NCBI RefSeq assembly: GCF_905475465.1
Contig: NC_062259.1
Coordinates: forward strand, 8,938,501-9,002,500
Reading direction: 5' to 3'
Length of the DNA stretch: 64,000 nucleotides
DNA from: Pieris napi
Lineage: Eukaryota; Arthropoda; Insecta; Lepidoptera; Pieridae
A model generated the notes under the pieces. The model had not been told where the DNA came from, did not search any database, and worked only from the letters and a program-made list of their open reading frames with translations. Within the stretch, counting starts at the first letter, position 1. Every line of letters starts with the position of its first letter. Positions 35,470 to 48,000 of this stretch are shown piece by piece. Position numbers and translations under genes: made by a program.

Positions 35470-35782
35470 GACATTTCAAATTGATTTTAACCGGCGAGCA
35501 TTTGTTGTCTCGTTCTATTATGCTGCGTCGGAGAGCAAAGAAAGAGACAGACCGGGCTCGCCAGTTCCTACTTCGAATCACATGTGATGAGATGACGGAC
35601 ACGATTGGTGTAACGGGGAAGGAGGCGTGACAACGTCGCAGCATCGTATCGCCTCCTCAGATGTCGAACAAACTAGCAGTGCCGCGTTCAAATTTCGAAC
35701 AGTTGAATGCGTATTGTAACCGTTTGTCGGGGCGATTTTACCGTGCCACGCGACGTTGCCAGTTCGCACTTTAAATTAGAAG
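35470..35782 (+). promoter_or_regulatory. GC-richer block ending in a splice donor: candidate promoter / 5' non-coding exon
   Basis: The block is clearly GC-richer than the kilobases around it, unique, and contains GA-rich words (GAGAGCAAAGAAAGAGACAG), an ATTGG box (about 35605) and CG-rich words (GTGCCACGCGACGTTG). It ends TTAAATTAGAAG|GTAACT, with the donor at 35783. Such a block 9.1 kb upstream of the acceptor at 44889 would fit a first non-coding exon of the apterous gene, but the sequence does not prove a link. The minus-strand frames through it are not supported. Confidence 0.3.
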
Positions 35783-35784
35783 GT

Positions 35785-36480
35785 AACTAATTGAATTACG
35801 ATAATATTTTAATTTCCATGTAAGCATAATATATTCAGTTACCTGTGTTAGACGCGGGCTTTGCTGTTCTCATGACTTGAAAATTTATTGTTGTAGTAAG
35901 ATATTTATTATAATAATAGATAGTAGATTAAATTACTTTTTATTAAAAATTAAATTGGTGTAAATTACTTTGATTCTTATACATTGCCATTATCTTTTTA
36001 TTAAAATAGCCTAAAGTTGTAAAATGTACGTATACAGTTCTAGTTATCAAATACAGTGTCTTGTTTATTGTTTATAATTCTTTTGTTTATTTCGACTATT
36101 ATTAGGTACTTGTAAACTTTGTAAAACTACAACCTCTTTACATAAAAACTGATAACGTAATAGTTAATACTACATGTATAATTTAAAAAAAGTGATTTAA
36201 TCTAATAAGGCTGTTATATTGGAAAGTTCTAAGTTTAAAGCTCCCAAAACAAATTCGATTTGACTAACAGGAGTCATATTTTGCGCTATCTGGACTCTAA
36301 TCGCACCGTGAGTTCTAAGCTAGATAGAAGAGAACTAAAGTAATACCATCGTGAAATAAGCTCAGTTTTTAATTAAATTTAATATTGCATAAAATAAAAA
36401 GTTTCAAACATTCTACGTTTACTTACTTAGAATTGTGCGGTACGGTGTCGTACATAATTTCTGATCGATTTGTAACCCAG
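35785..36480. other. AT-rich stretch, nothing recognised
   Basis: No gene or repeat is recognised. Confidence 0.4.
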
Positions 36481-36484
36481 CTCC

Positions 36485-36600
36485 AAACTATACAATAGTT
36501 ATAGGTCGGCAACGCACTCGCGAGCTTTCTCGCACTGTGCGCGACCACGATATTACTAAGCATTAGGTGAGCCTCCTGTCCGTTAGCCCCCTCTAGTATA
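36485..36600 (-). mobile_element. family G retroelement fragment
   Basis: The minus strand carries GACAGGAGGCTCACCTAATG, CTTAGTAATATCGTGG, GCTCGCGAGTGCGTTGCCGA and CCTATAA, in the same order as in the other copies. Confidence 0.6.
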
Positions 36601-37184
36601 GATACTTCGGAGTCATGACACATCGTTGTGCTAATTATCAATTTGTATATCTAAATCGTCTTTGATTTAAATCGTCAACGGAAATGGGAATATTGAAATA
36701 CATTAATTATACACAAAACGGGAATTGCTGGATGTACTTAATATAGAGCATTCGAGTATTGCATTTACTGAATACCTTGGGGTAATTGGTGAACATTGAA
36801 AGCTGTATAATTACAATGTAAGCTTGTATCCTGAACTGTAATTGCATCGCTATTTGCAATACAAACACTTAATGGATTTGTTAATGAATGAGTGTGTAAG
36901 GAATAATTTTGTAACATTGTTATGATGTCTGAATTGTGACCATTTTTTTCCTTTAATTTGACGATGCAGATTTTGTTACTTATTAATGTTTTTTTATAAG
37001 CAATTTAGACGAATTGTTTTGTTGTGGATCGCGGACAGTATTAAGAAGTCCTAAGCGTTTTTGTTAAATTATTGTTTTTTAGGTTAAAAGGCTAATTAAT
37101 CAGTGATGACCCAGAAACTGATCATCAAACATAGAATGTTTGCCCTATGCCCCCGGTTTATAGCGAACTACCACTTGTAGAAGC

Positions 37185-37250
37185 GGTCCCGTTGTCGGCC
37201 CTTTGAGAATTCGTACGCTTCGTGAAGAATACTAAGTCGAATGACTTATT
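37185..37250 (+). mobile_element. family G retroelement fragment, short
   Basis: GTCGGCCCTTTGAGAATTCG, TACGCTTCGTGAAGAATACT and AAGTCGAATGACT fit the middle of the family. Confidence 0.45.
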
Positions 37251-37254
37251 GCTA

Positions 37255-38780
37255 AATCTTATATCTATTAGAAAAATGTATTTAATTAAAGTTTAGTTAA
37301 TATTAAAGTCTAAAGTAAATAACTATAAAAATAAAATATAATTGGGTTCATTCCTTATAAATTCATGCAATACAATTTTTGTCAGTATTTGAGGACTCTT
37401 GAAGTAAAGAAACCGTGTCAGGGTTCCCATCTCATTCGTATCGAAAACCCTATAAATTGTACTTATATATTACCAAAATACAAGTTATAAAATGCAATAT
37501 TTTACCAAAATACAAGTCATACAATTATTTTTATTACAACTTTTACTTGTGCCTTTATGAGACTAAAGATATATTTTCCTAAACAAGTTTATTTACGTGC
37601 GACCTGTATTTCGTGATTTTTTGTATTATTCTCGTACGTCAAAAACTTATTACGGATTTAACTTGCGTAGGTAAGTTACCTCTGATTACAAATCTTACCC
37701 CCACATCAATAAGCCTTATTAGCTATATAATTGTCAGAGAATTAATTTCTGAGGCAAAGCCATCAACGGTTTTAGCGCCACTGAATTACTATTACTTATA
37801 TCATCCGTCGAATGAATAAAAAAAAAAACAATAGTATATAAATATGTAATTGGCAGCGCCAAAAGGCTAGAATGCCCTTTGGACAATTAAAAATACAGTT
37901 TAAGTGGGCTTAAAATTACAGCTATTAAATAGAAATAAAATCCACTTTAAAAGTACAATACAATTTCCAGTAAATACGCTTTTATCAAACGTTAAATAAT
38001 AGCTTTTCAATTGCTTGGCATTGTACGGAAATTCTCGGTAAAGCGTCTTTTATTCTTAGGAATGATAGGTTTTTAATGGAATCAAATGAAGCTTATTCTT
38101 AGTTCACAGTTCAGAAATTAAATGTTTACTTCAAAGTTTTAGTTTTATTTTGTAAGAGTGAAACCTCAAATACATTCGGTACGCGAAAAATAATAGAATG
38201 CCTCCATTTAGTGTCAAGTACGCGCTCATAGTTCTCAACTTTTGTATAACATTTTTGTATGAATCGAATTTTATCGTTACCGTATAACTGTCTAAATATT
38301 TTTCAAGTACCTACACGTAGTAAATACGTTGAACAAAGGCTTGACAAAGGCTATATTTCCGTACCTCGATACATAAATGTTGCCTTGGTAACGCAAGAGG
38401 TACCCCTTGCTTAAGTATATCGATTGTATAGCTCTCCGTAGCTGGGACTTTAACAAATATGTAGCTCCCATTACGAAGTCAGAAAAGGGTGGAAATGAAA
38501 CTGCCGATTCCGCCCAAAGGGTGAGGGATTATAACCCCTATTTGTTCCTATAGGTATCTCCTGTCGGAAATTGTCGTTTTTATTCTGTAAAGCTATCCAT
38601 TTCAATGTGATGTTTAGGAATTTTTAATACGATGACCCGGTGAACTCAAGTTAAAATTACGATAGAAAAACAAATAGTTAAGCATTTCATTTTATACTAA
38701 ACTTATTCTATATGTGTACATTTGCACACACAATTGCAATTGACTTTAATAACTACGACAGAAATCTTGAAAATATATAA
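37255..38780. other. AT-rich stretch with a small tandem duplication
   Basis: TACCAAAATACAAGTTATA is followed by TACCAAAATACAAGTCATA (37471-37526), a local duplication of about 32 bases. 38385-38575 is mildly GC-richer and unique-looking. No gene is recognised. Confidence 0.35.
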
Positions 38781-38783
38781 TAA

Positions 38784-39088
38784 TACTAGCTGATCCGGCA
38801 AATGTCGTTTTGCCGTGTATATCATTTATAATAAAAAATAGGGGTTGATCGTAGAGGGGTGAAAATTAGGGGCTGTATGTATTTTTAATGCTTAAAAAAA
38901 AAATTACTAAAAATTAAAAAATAATAATTTAGGGGTGGACTACCCTTAACATTTAGGGGGATGAAAAATAGATTTTGTCCAATTCTCAGACATACCCAAT
39001 ATGCACACAAAATTTCATGAGAATCGGTCAAGCCGTTTCGGAGGAGTTTAACTACTAACACCGCGACACGAGAATTTTATATATTAGA
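38784..39088 (+). mobile_element. RTE-derived short element (family R), copy C
   Basis: This is the cleanest copy: ACTAGCTGATCCGGCAAATG, GAGGGGTGAAAATTAGGGGC, GGGGTGGACTACCCTTAACA, AAGCCGTTTCGGAGGAGTTT, CGACACGAGAATTTTATATA. No coding. Confidence 0.75.
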
Positions 39089-39089
39089 T

Positions 39090-40390
39090 TTATATTTACG
39101 GAAGACGGATACATATGTTACAATAACAACATCAAAAAGAAGTCGGACGGAATTCTATTAGCTAATGTTAACAGACGCTCAAATGTTAGCCTAATATTTA
39201 GGAATTAAAGTACTTTATTTTTTTTTCAATTAAAGGAATTATCGCAATAAAAGCTACTGAAAATTTCAAAATACTTCCTATCGGAACTCGATGACGAAGT
39301 TACTGAGAATTATTACTTACCACAAGACGTAGTAATTCTCGGAGATCTCTGGTTCAAGATGAGACAGATTACCTACGGAAACTTAAGAGCCATATGATTC
39401 ACGCACACTTAAATTTGTGTTTTTTTTTAAACCAAGATATGTTCTTTTATTGTTGGTGTATTGGTTACCCACAATACAAGAATATACTAGTGTGCGGAAA
39501 ATAATCCAATAATAGATTTAATTATAAACTTTAATTCGTTTATTACGTTGTCTTCCATTCCAGATTAAAAAATGTGAAACACTTTTTCGCACATCTTGCA
39601 GTTTCCAGATATGTTTGTACTGCAATCCGTCACCTATAGTAAGGACACTCTTATGCAATTTCATATTATCCAGCATCAAGTGTGATGGCCATGTATTGAA
39701 GAGTTTAATTTCCAATATTTTGTTAACCTTAATGAAGCTATGCTTTGCTTTTTGATTCGCTATTTAAATTACATTGCACCTCGGTATGGTTGCTGATAGG
39801 TTCATTGATTGCACATCGCTAGAAGACAAAGCAATTCCACAATTTACTAGGATAAGTGAACACTACTTGGTTTTCGCTTTTATTTTCGGGAATACCTGGA
39901 AGTTACAAATTTAGTTGACAAGCCAATAGTTGCTGTCTTCTGTTCTCCGGGCGCAATTCATCAATTGTATATTATACGTATAGGTCGGTAACTTTAGATT
40001 GATTTTGCTTTGAAGTAACAATCCGTTTCTCCAACATAGACACTCTATTTAGTGTCGCTGCGACGTTCGTCGGTGAACTCAAGTGGAAGTTTTAGCTCAT
40101 TAAACGGTAATTCTAACTTTGCTAAAACATTTTTCTAAGCAGCGGGTAAATAATTTATAGCGGCCTTAATTTATAAAATAGCAACAAACGTAATGTTATT
40201 CGTGGTGCCATCTACATTGAATGCCATTAACATCCTTTTACGAGACTGCAAATTAACATTATCAGTAGCCGAATCCGTGAATGTAGATGTGCAAGATCAG
40301 GATGAGAGTCCAATTAAGCACAGCTGTTGGTAGTTGGTATTGTTGAAATTGCCCGAAGGTCTTTGAACAAAATCAAGAAAGTTTTGTGAT
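39090..40390. other. AT-rich stretch, nothing recognised
   Basis: No gene or repeat is recognised. The minus-strand 65-codon frame at 39518-39715 has no family. Confidence 0.4.
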
Positions 40391-40394
40391 GTCG

Positions 40395-40870
40395 TCACGT
40401 CTTGTCGTCACAGTCCGAGTATGTTACACATGGCCAATTGTTCTGTACGGCTGTGAATTGAAGAATTGAAGAAGATACCCGCCGGCGCTTAGAAGCATTT
40501 GAAACGTGGTGCTATCGTCGCATGCTTCGTATAAGCTGGATCCCGAAGGTCTCTAACGAGAAGGTTCTTATACGAGTTGGAAAGTCGAAAAAACTTATGC
40601 AGAATAAATGTTGTTAACAACGGAAAGCTGCGTACCTGGACAACGTGTTGTGCCATGACCGCTACCAACGCCTTCAATTGATTATAATGGGTAAAATCCA
40701 GGGTAAACCACGTGTTGGTAGAAGTAAGAAATCATGGCTTCGCAATGTTAGGCAGTGGACGGGTATTGCGACTGTGGATGAGTTGCTGCATCTGGCATAG
40801 GATAAGACACGCTTCAAAAGACTGACGGCCAACCTCCAGTAATGGAGAGGCACTAAAAGAAGAAGAAGTT
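40395..40870 (+). mobile_element. non-LTR reverse-transcriptase C-terminal relic
   Basis: Across frame changes it encodes LYGCE, RRLEAFETWCYRRMLRISW, HDRYQRLQLIIMGKIQGK, GRSKKSWLRNVRQWTGIA and RLTANLQ-WRGTKRRR. This is the unmistakable end of an insect non-LTR (RTE-like) reverse transcriptase. Several frameshifts and stops make it dead. It ends in an AAGAAG-rich run. Confidence 0.75.
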
Positions 40871-41164
40871 GGTTGCAGCACTTTAATAGAAGTATAAGTA
40901 AAATTATTTACTGGTGCAATGAGTCGGGCGAAAGCCTCAAGCCAGGTGGGCCAAATTCCTTGTATCCCCTCCGTACGTACCTTCTTGATAATGATTGAGT
41001 AAAGTTGACAGTTTATGCTGTCAGTTTAAGTTGTCAGAGGCTAATATCGTATTTTCTCATTATTACAAAGATTCATTAGAAAAAGATCCCGTTTTTAAAC
41101 ATTTTTACTTAGGATTCTTAATTTATTTTCCTGAGCTTTCACTGATATGTTAATAATTGTGGCC

Positions 41165-41295
41165 GCGCAGCAATTAGATGCAGACATCGTCCTTGAAGCT
41201 GTACCATATAATATGTCGCTGGACAGAAACCGGTGGAGACAGATGGTCCGCACCAGACATTTCCTTGCTGACCATGAGCTACTGACTTAATGGTT
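41165..41295 (+). mobile_element. short non-LTR RT C-terminal fragment
   Basis: It encodes SLDRNRWRQMVRTRHFLADH then a stop, the 'DR--WR--V' end seen in other insect non-LTR elements. Only about 40 codons remain. Confidence 0.4.
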
Positions 41296-41299
41296 GGAT

Positions 41300-41808
41300 A
41301 AGAAGAAAATTTACATTTCTTATCTTAAATAATATTTTAAGAACTTTTAACTAGTGTCTATTATGCTTGGATATATATATATATGATATATATGGTATAC
41401 GTATATATATCATATATATACGTATATCATACTTTACATCAAATATCCGAATACAAAAATCTCTTGATACACAGTTACCGAGTTTGATCGCGCTTGAGTA
41501 GGTATTTAACTTGGTTAACACTGATCTTATCAACTAATATAGTTTCTTGGATAATTTTGTACCGATTTAGAAATAACAGAATAATACTGTTATCAATTAG
41601 ACGTGTAATTGTTTGTACGTTCAAGCATAGCTCCGCCGTCCATTGACCGATCGACCGATCATAGTACTTGATGAAAATTCGGCATTCACACTAGTATCGT
41701 CATACAAAATCCATACATTAAACTTTTATATAATATTAAAACTCGGCCCGATTTCCAAAAAAAAAACGTAATATAATCTTCATCATTTTAAATAAATAAA
41801 TTATCGTT
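41300..41808. other. AT-rich stretch with an AT palindrome
   Basis: 41371-41432 is a TA-rich imperfect palindrome (ATGATATATATGGTATACGT / ACGTATATCAT). No gene is recognised. Confidence 0.4.
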
Positions 41809-41811
41809 TAG

Positions 41812-42064
41812 CGCAGTGTTGGATGACGGTTACAACCACTCTCACCCTGAGGTCGTGGGTTCGATCCCCGACTGTGCTTGGACTTTCTATGTGCACATTA
41901 AATACTCGCTCTTACGGTGGTAAAAATTATCGTGAGGAAACTGCGATGCCATCTCAAAAAAGCGAAGGCGTGTGTCAGGCGCAGATGGCTGATCACCTAC
42001 TTGCCTGTAAAAAAAAATAGTCACGAAACTGATACAGTAAAGTTAAAAGGCTGCAGCGCCAATG
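41812..42064 (+). mobile_element. tRNA-derived SINE
   Basis: Head GCGCAGTGTTGGATGACGGT, B box GGTTCGATCCCCGACTG, body TATGTGCACATTAAATAC, CGTGAGGAAACTGCGATGCC and GCGTGTGTCAGGCGCAGATG, tail CACGAAACTGATACAG and GGCTGCAGCGCC. The head is shorter than in the 20369 copy. Confidence 0.75.
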
Positions 42065-42069
42065 GTTAC

Positions 42070-42618
42070 TTATTAACGTTAAATACGTTTGATTCTATTA
42101 AAAAGGACCAATCAAGTTAAGAATTGTTATTTAATACATTTTATTGTATTTTCAGTTCTATTTCTTAAAGGAATTTTAAGAATATCTCTGTCTGGCACTT
42201 GTCGCCGTATCGTTGATATCGTTTTAGGAAATGTAATTAAACCTTACCATATAAATAAAGGGTAACAAAAGAACAGTAAACATTACGACTTTATAGCACT
42301 TAATTTAAATGCCAAACTTTAAAAGTCTGATATCGAGACCGCACTACAATCATAAAACTATTAATGACCGTTGGTTATTAAACGCAATAACTGATAAAAA
42401 TTTAGGAGTTTTGTTTAAGATTAGATAAAACGGGTTTTATGTACCAATTCCTGTAGTGTTGTTTCCTCTATAAAATTGCAGTTAATGTTAAAATAAAGTT
42501 GAGTACATGCTTTTTAAAGTTTCATGGTTACAGAGACAGGTATAACAGTTTATAATATTCACCAATATTACTATGTAATATTTCACTAAGTCTAAAAATA
42601 GACAATTACGATCTAGCC
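42070..42618. other. AT-rich stretch, nothing recognised
   Basis: No gene or repeat is recognised. Confidence 0.4.
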
Positions 42619-42621
42619 TTA

Positions 42622-42988
42622 GGGGGCGTCCATAAATTACGTGAGGTGTTTAATGGGGGGAGAGGGTCTCGGCAAATATCACGCAATTTTTTTTCTGATT
42701 GAAAAAAAAATTAGGAAGTTGACCCTAAAGGCTATCTCTGCAACTAACTCCATACCTAAACGCTCAACATTTCACTTATTTTGTTTTAGTCGTAAATGAA
42801 AGCACGAAGCAATTTTTTTTCTTTTTACAATAACAATCCAACGCGTTTACGTAAGAAACCCACATTTTGAAAAATCTCACGTGAGATTGGGGGTTGGGGG
42901 AGGGGGTTGAATAAAATCTCACGACATCTCACCAGGGGTGTACAGATAATTTTAAAAAACACCTCACGTAATTTATGGACGCGCCCCC
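42622..42988. mobile_element. Harbinger-like MITE with GGGGGCG termini
   Basis: The ends GGGGGCGTCCATAAATTACG..GTGAGGTGTTT and AACACCTCACGTAATTTATG..GACGCGCCCCC are inverted copies of about 32 bases with a 2-base indel. TTA is duplicated on both sides (42619-42621, 42989-42991), which is again the TWA pattern of PIF/Harbinger. It is 367 bp long and non-coding. The ends are a word I have seen widely in arthropod genomes. Confidence 0.75.
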
Positions 42989-42994
42989 TTATGT

Positions 42995-44889
42995 ATTTAT
43001 TTCCTTTATACACCGTAATTTTTTTTTCATATTTAATAAATACCAATAATAATAAATTGAATAGCATCATTTACTGATAAGTATATAAACTGGTCCCAAG
43101 GCAAGTGGGGCAAATATGTCTTTTTTATATGGCATTAGACCTGACGGTACAGCTATAAAAGAAAGCACTAGTATAAGTCCCGGCTTTTGAGTCTTTTCAC
43201 GAACTACAATTTACGCTTGCACCATGAGGTATAGGCACGCTAGCTTTTGTTAAAATAAGGACCGATAACTTAGGACCCCACAGTACTACGAAGTAGGAAG
43301 TGGTCCAATCTGAGTTTCTTCGCATATTTTACTACACATAATAGCGTCCAAATTTGTAGTAGGTACATAATTCAAAGGTTGATTTTTTTATTACCTTACA
43401 TTATTACGTAAGTATATAATTAATATATTTTTTTTATTTTCAAAAATGGTTAAAAGGAGTTACTCTATTATTAAAACATTTTTATGCAATAAACATATAC
43501 AAAATTGTTCGTTTATATACTTGTATAAAATTTACTCACACCCAAAATCAGAGACAATTGATTTTAGAAGGAGGAAAGTCAAAAACTTAGTTCGTCCTGT
43601 TAACAAAAGTTATTTACACAACTTTCCATTAAAAATACATATGTACTTTCATTTATCCCGTTTTATAAAATATGATGTATCTATCGTTAAAGTACTATTG
43701 AAATAATTTGTAAAATTCATGCTTCACTCCTAATACTATACAGCACTCAATTAGTAAAAAAATAATTCCAAAGTTCTACTAAAATCACCGTTACCACAAC
43801 ACGTTATAAAACTATTGTAGATTATAAAACTCAATTAAAGTATATTATAAAATGTATACCTGAGTGAAAGACGTTAAATAAATGAAACTTCTTCGAAAAC
43901 TTAATAAAGTGTGAAACTAAACAGTAAAAATTCGACGTCTTGGCATAAATTTTTCGTTTATAACCGAAGTATTCTCTGTAATTATAGATGTCAGATCGTT
44001 ACGCATTGTAATCGGCAGAGTATGCATTACAATTAATTATAATCTTCACTATGTAATGTATATGGAAAACTGCCCGTTTTAATTAGATGTAATCAAAGTT
44101 AGACGATTTTTGTTAGTATAATAAGTATGAATTTCAAAACTTTCAGTAGCTCGATACATTTTAATTGGAGTCCATGACGGTTGAATGTAAGTGGCCGTGA
44201 TAAGAAAATCATAAAATTTAATGTATATATCTTTAATGTGAGAGAATAATAGAAAGTTGGGGTTATGTTCAAATGACACGCATTTTAGTTAAAATAGATT
44301 CATATAGAGGGAAAACAGATATACTAAACCTCCGAATTAGATCATGTACCTACGTAGTAAAACTCATACATTGTTTCTTTGAGCACCAAACCAGAGTCCT
44401 CTAGAATCGTAAGAAGCGTTTGGTTTACAGTAACACAGGCATTAACGTTTTTCTTCATGTACGTCATGCAAAATAAGCTAAATCAAAAAAAAGAAATATT
44501 AATAAAAAATAACATTCTTCTCTAACTGAGACTTTCATCCAATATTGATGCGTAATCTAAACACGTTTTCATATGTACTTATGTCTAATATATATATGAA
44601 CCTGCAACAAAATAATACTTAAACAATATATGAATTCCTATAATACCTATAAAGCTTTCGATATTCGCTTTGTAACAAAAAAACAAAGCATGCACCATTG
44701 TCTCGTCGTATAAAAGGACAGGAAGATATAAACTTGCATAGACTTCTTTGGAAATCCCATTGTATACAGAACTGATTTGCTAGTATACAAGGAATAATAA
44801 ATGATATGCTTACATTTTATCCTTTACATTATAAACGCAATCCTTTAAGACTTCAAAGGATATGGTAAAGAGTTGAATATTTTTAACAG
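42995..44889. other. AT-rich stretch just upstream of the apterous coding start
   Basis: No repeat family or coding exon is recognised. The 86-codon frame at 43446-43706 is AT-driven. If apterous has an upstream non-coding exon, this is intron. Confidence 0.35.
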
Positions 44890-45012
44890 GTTTTCGCGAA
44901 GCAAAAACTAGAAGCTATGTCTCTACCAAAGGTTAAAGATGAGATGCAAGATGAAATGAGTCTTGTTATTTGAGACAAAGAGTCGTGTCCAGGAGGCAGG
45001 ACGTCCGAAACA
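44890..45012 (+). other. ap: apterous 5' untranslated part of the first coding exon, with a uORF
   Basis: TTTTTAACAG ends at 44889 and reads as a splice acceptor, so this exon is probably preceded by another. An 18-codon upstream frame (MSLPKVKDEMQDEMSLVI, ATG at 44917) stops at TGA 44971, in the same frame as the main start at 45013. It has three ATG codons. This could dampen translation or, if the acceptor is not used, be part of a longer leader. Confidence 0.5.
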
Positions 45013-45095
45013 ATGCTAAAGGAGCGGGAGAGCTCGGAGGGGTCACCCGGTGTGCCTGATGAGTGCGCGGGATGCGGGGGCAGGATACAAGACAG
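45013..45095 (+). CDS. ap: ap coding exon 1: start and first zinc ligands
   Basis: It begins CAATG (ATG 45013) and encodes MLKERESSEG... up to DECAGCGGRIQDR, giving C18 and C21 of LIM1. The donor AG|GTGAGT follows at 45096, phase 2. Confidence 0.85.
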
Positions 45096-48000
45096 GTGAG
45101 TTCAATTAAAGATCTTCATGTTGAATGTCTATTATTATTTACAATCAACTATATTTAGAATTAGATTTTGTATATACATAGAACAAGAACATATATTCCG
45201 GATCGACTTATTATTTTTCTTTATTTATAGGTATAGCATTAGCTTTATTATATAGCATTTTGGGGTTTGTTTGACAATTTAGTTATATCAACTTAAGTAA
45301 TAAAATAGTTTGAGTCGTGGTCGGGAATTAAAATCACAATACAACTTTTTAGGTTTTACCTGCTCGCTGTTGATCGACAATGGCACGGCAACTGTCTGCG
45401 GTGCTGTGAGTGCCGTCTGCCACTGGACTCCGAGCTGACCTGCTTCTCAAGAGATGGAAATATTTACTGCAAGGAGGACTACTATAGGTAATTTTTATAA
45501 TCTGAATTATAGTATTTTGGGACAAATTTGAAAATTACCTAAGCTGTATCATAACACTACAATAATGCTTTTATCGTTTAAATGCATTTAAAAACTTTGT
45601 TGGTTACTACGACACCATAAATAAATAAAAGACGTCATTTTTATACACGATGGTCAGGATGAAAGAATTTCTTTTCTAATAATCATATTACATATGTTAT
45701 TCGGATACCAACAAAAACTACAAGTTATTAATATATTTTTATGTAATAACTGAAAATGTGTATTAATAATTTGGTAAAACAAACTTTTTAAAGCTTAATT
45801 TTTTAGCCTTCAAAGTTTGTCCATAAGGATAAGCACATATTGGAAGTAATATTATTATAATTTCTAGATATTTTATGATAGGTCCATACTCCGGGTGTAT
45901 GCAATATTCGTGAAACATCGGGACTCACTTATTCAAAATCATAATAACAATTTTTCAACTAGAGTACTCTTTTATGTCTTTCTATCAAATTATGTTTACA
46001 TAACGTTTGTGTTTGTTTGTTATAAGTCTCTTTCAGTCAGGAAAGAGACTAATAATTAGTTACAACGCAACAATTAGATTTATTTATTTCGCTACAGTGT
46101 TCATATAATATTGAGGAAGAGGCTGGGTAATTTCGTAGTACGTTAAATGGTAGTTTAAATTACTGCGATGATCAATTTTATTAGTCAGTAATTGAGACGG
46201 GAGTTAAGATAAAAAGGCAAGGTAAAATACAATAATGATAATGAAACATTTTATTGCACATATTTTCTGTACTAGCTATGTAAGATAGGAGTGGAGTTGT
46301 TAATACAAATTGTAAATTAAAATACAACATTAACTCCTTTTTTAAACCCTTAAGCAATAAGAGGTGTTATAACTTTTACATGTGTCTGTTGGCGTCGTAG
46401 GTCCTAAACAAATGGGCGGTTTGATCGAGGTGGTTCTTCATTACAATTTATTAAGGCATTTCAAGGTCATCAGCTGTTTTTTAGCTGTGGCTGTGTTAGG
46501 TACTTAAATTTTAATTTTATGATAATCTGCCTTTTCTATATAGCGTAAAAACAATTAAACGCGATAGTGACGATTAAATTAATTAGACTAATTATTATTT
46601 TTATATCTTTAATTTAATAAAGTTCGTAACTTTTTGAGGGCTTGACTCAAACAAAATCCTGATACGGAATAATTTCAAATGTATAAGTGAGTCATCGATA
46701 TATTATTTTTTAATTTAAACAGTTTGTGGTATTTTCAATAATTTGCTAATGCGAAAGTGATAGCGCATAGCGACTAGATTTAGTTTATTTTATTTTGCTA
46801 GCGATATTAGGGTAATTTTACCTTTCTTTGTAATTTAAATGATTTTAAACAATCGTTTTAATAGGTTTTGAAGGAACTAAGAAAAATTTGGCCTACACTT
46901 AATATATTGTGTCAAAAAATAGTTCTGGCCCATCTTAGCAGGCATACATATTGTGCCTTCGTGTATAACCAGTCTGCGGGATACAGGAATATATTTACTG
47001 ACTATTCCGACATACTCGTAGGTACATAAAATCGATACGATCCAGAGATTAAATATGGAAGAAGAGTACACAAAAAATGAACGTTGGCTACTGCTGAAAC
47101 GTCAAGATCCAGGAAAACTAATGATGACAGTTAATGATAACGAATAATTAACATAACTCGAAGACATACTGACAGTTGTCACGTGTCGAACGCCGTAATT
47201 ATAGTTGCGAGTGGTTGAAGCATGTTTGTACTGTCACTCAAACTCCAACCACACTTGCGAGTTTCTCACACCTGTCGAATTTAATACATTATGCATCTGT
47301 TCTATATCCATAGAAGATATCGGAAAATTAATGGTATTTTTTATTATGGGAATGGCAAAAATTTATGAATTGATAAGTTGTTAAATATTTGCAATCAGAA
47401 GGCATTCTGATCACAAAACTGGTTACTAATGAAACAAAATTACGTTAGGTAATAAAACAATTTTTTACCGGATTTAAGTTATGTATTTACAATTATTTTT
47501 CATAATTTTAAATTTAACCGACGTTTCGCGTGCTTTACAGCATGCGTGGTCACGGTGACTGAAGACAACAGGTGTTAAATGTCAAAAAGTGTCACAACTG
47601 CAGAGGGTTTTGGCAGAAATGGCTCTCGGTGTCCTCTATTTTCGCGGATTGTAAAATCTGTATTTGTTTCCCCGGAGTTGGTGTCGACTAAAAGATGGAG
47701 GGTTTTGGCAGAAATGACTCTCGGTGTCCTCTAATTTCGCGGATTGTAATATCTGTATTTGTTTCCCCGGAGTTGGTATCGACTAAAATATGGAGGGTTT
47801 TGGCAGAAATGACTCTCGGTGTCCTCTATTTTCGCGGATTGTGCGGAAAATCTTTTAGTCGATACCAACTCCCGGGAAACTAATACTGGTAATGCAACTT
47901 TTTCTGCTTCCACGCACACTGTAAAGCACGCGAAACGTCGGTTAAATTTAAAATAATTGAAAATACATACACAAACTTAAATCCAGTAAAAAATTGTTTT

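Noticed and set aside
41371..41432. TA-rich palindrome as a structured RNA
   Set aside because: It is simple TA-rich sequence and such palindromes arise easily by chance.
47603..47880. regularly spaced repeats that could suggest a CRISPR-like array
   Set aside because: Units of 95 bases are directly tandem with no unique spacers, inside a eukaryotic inverted-repeat element.
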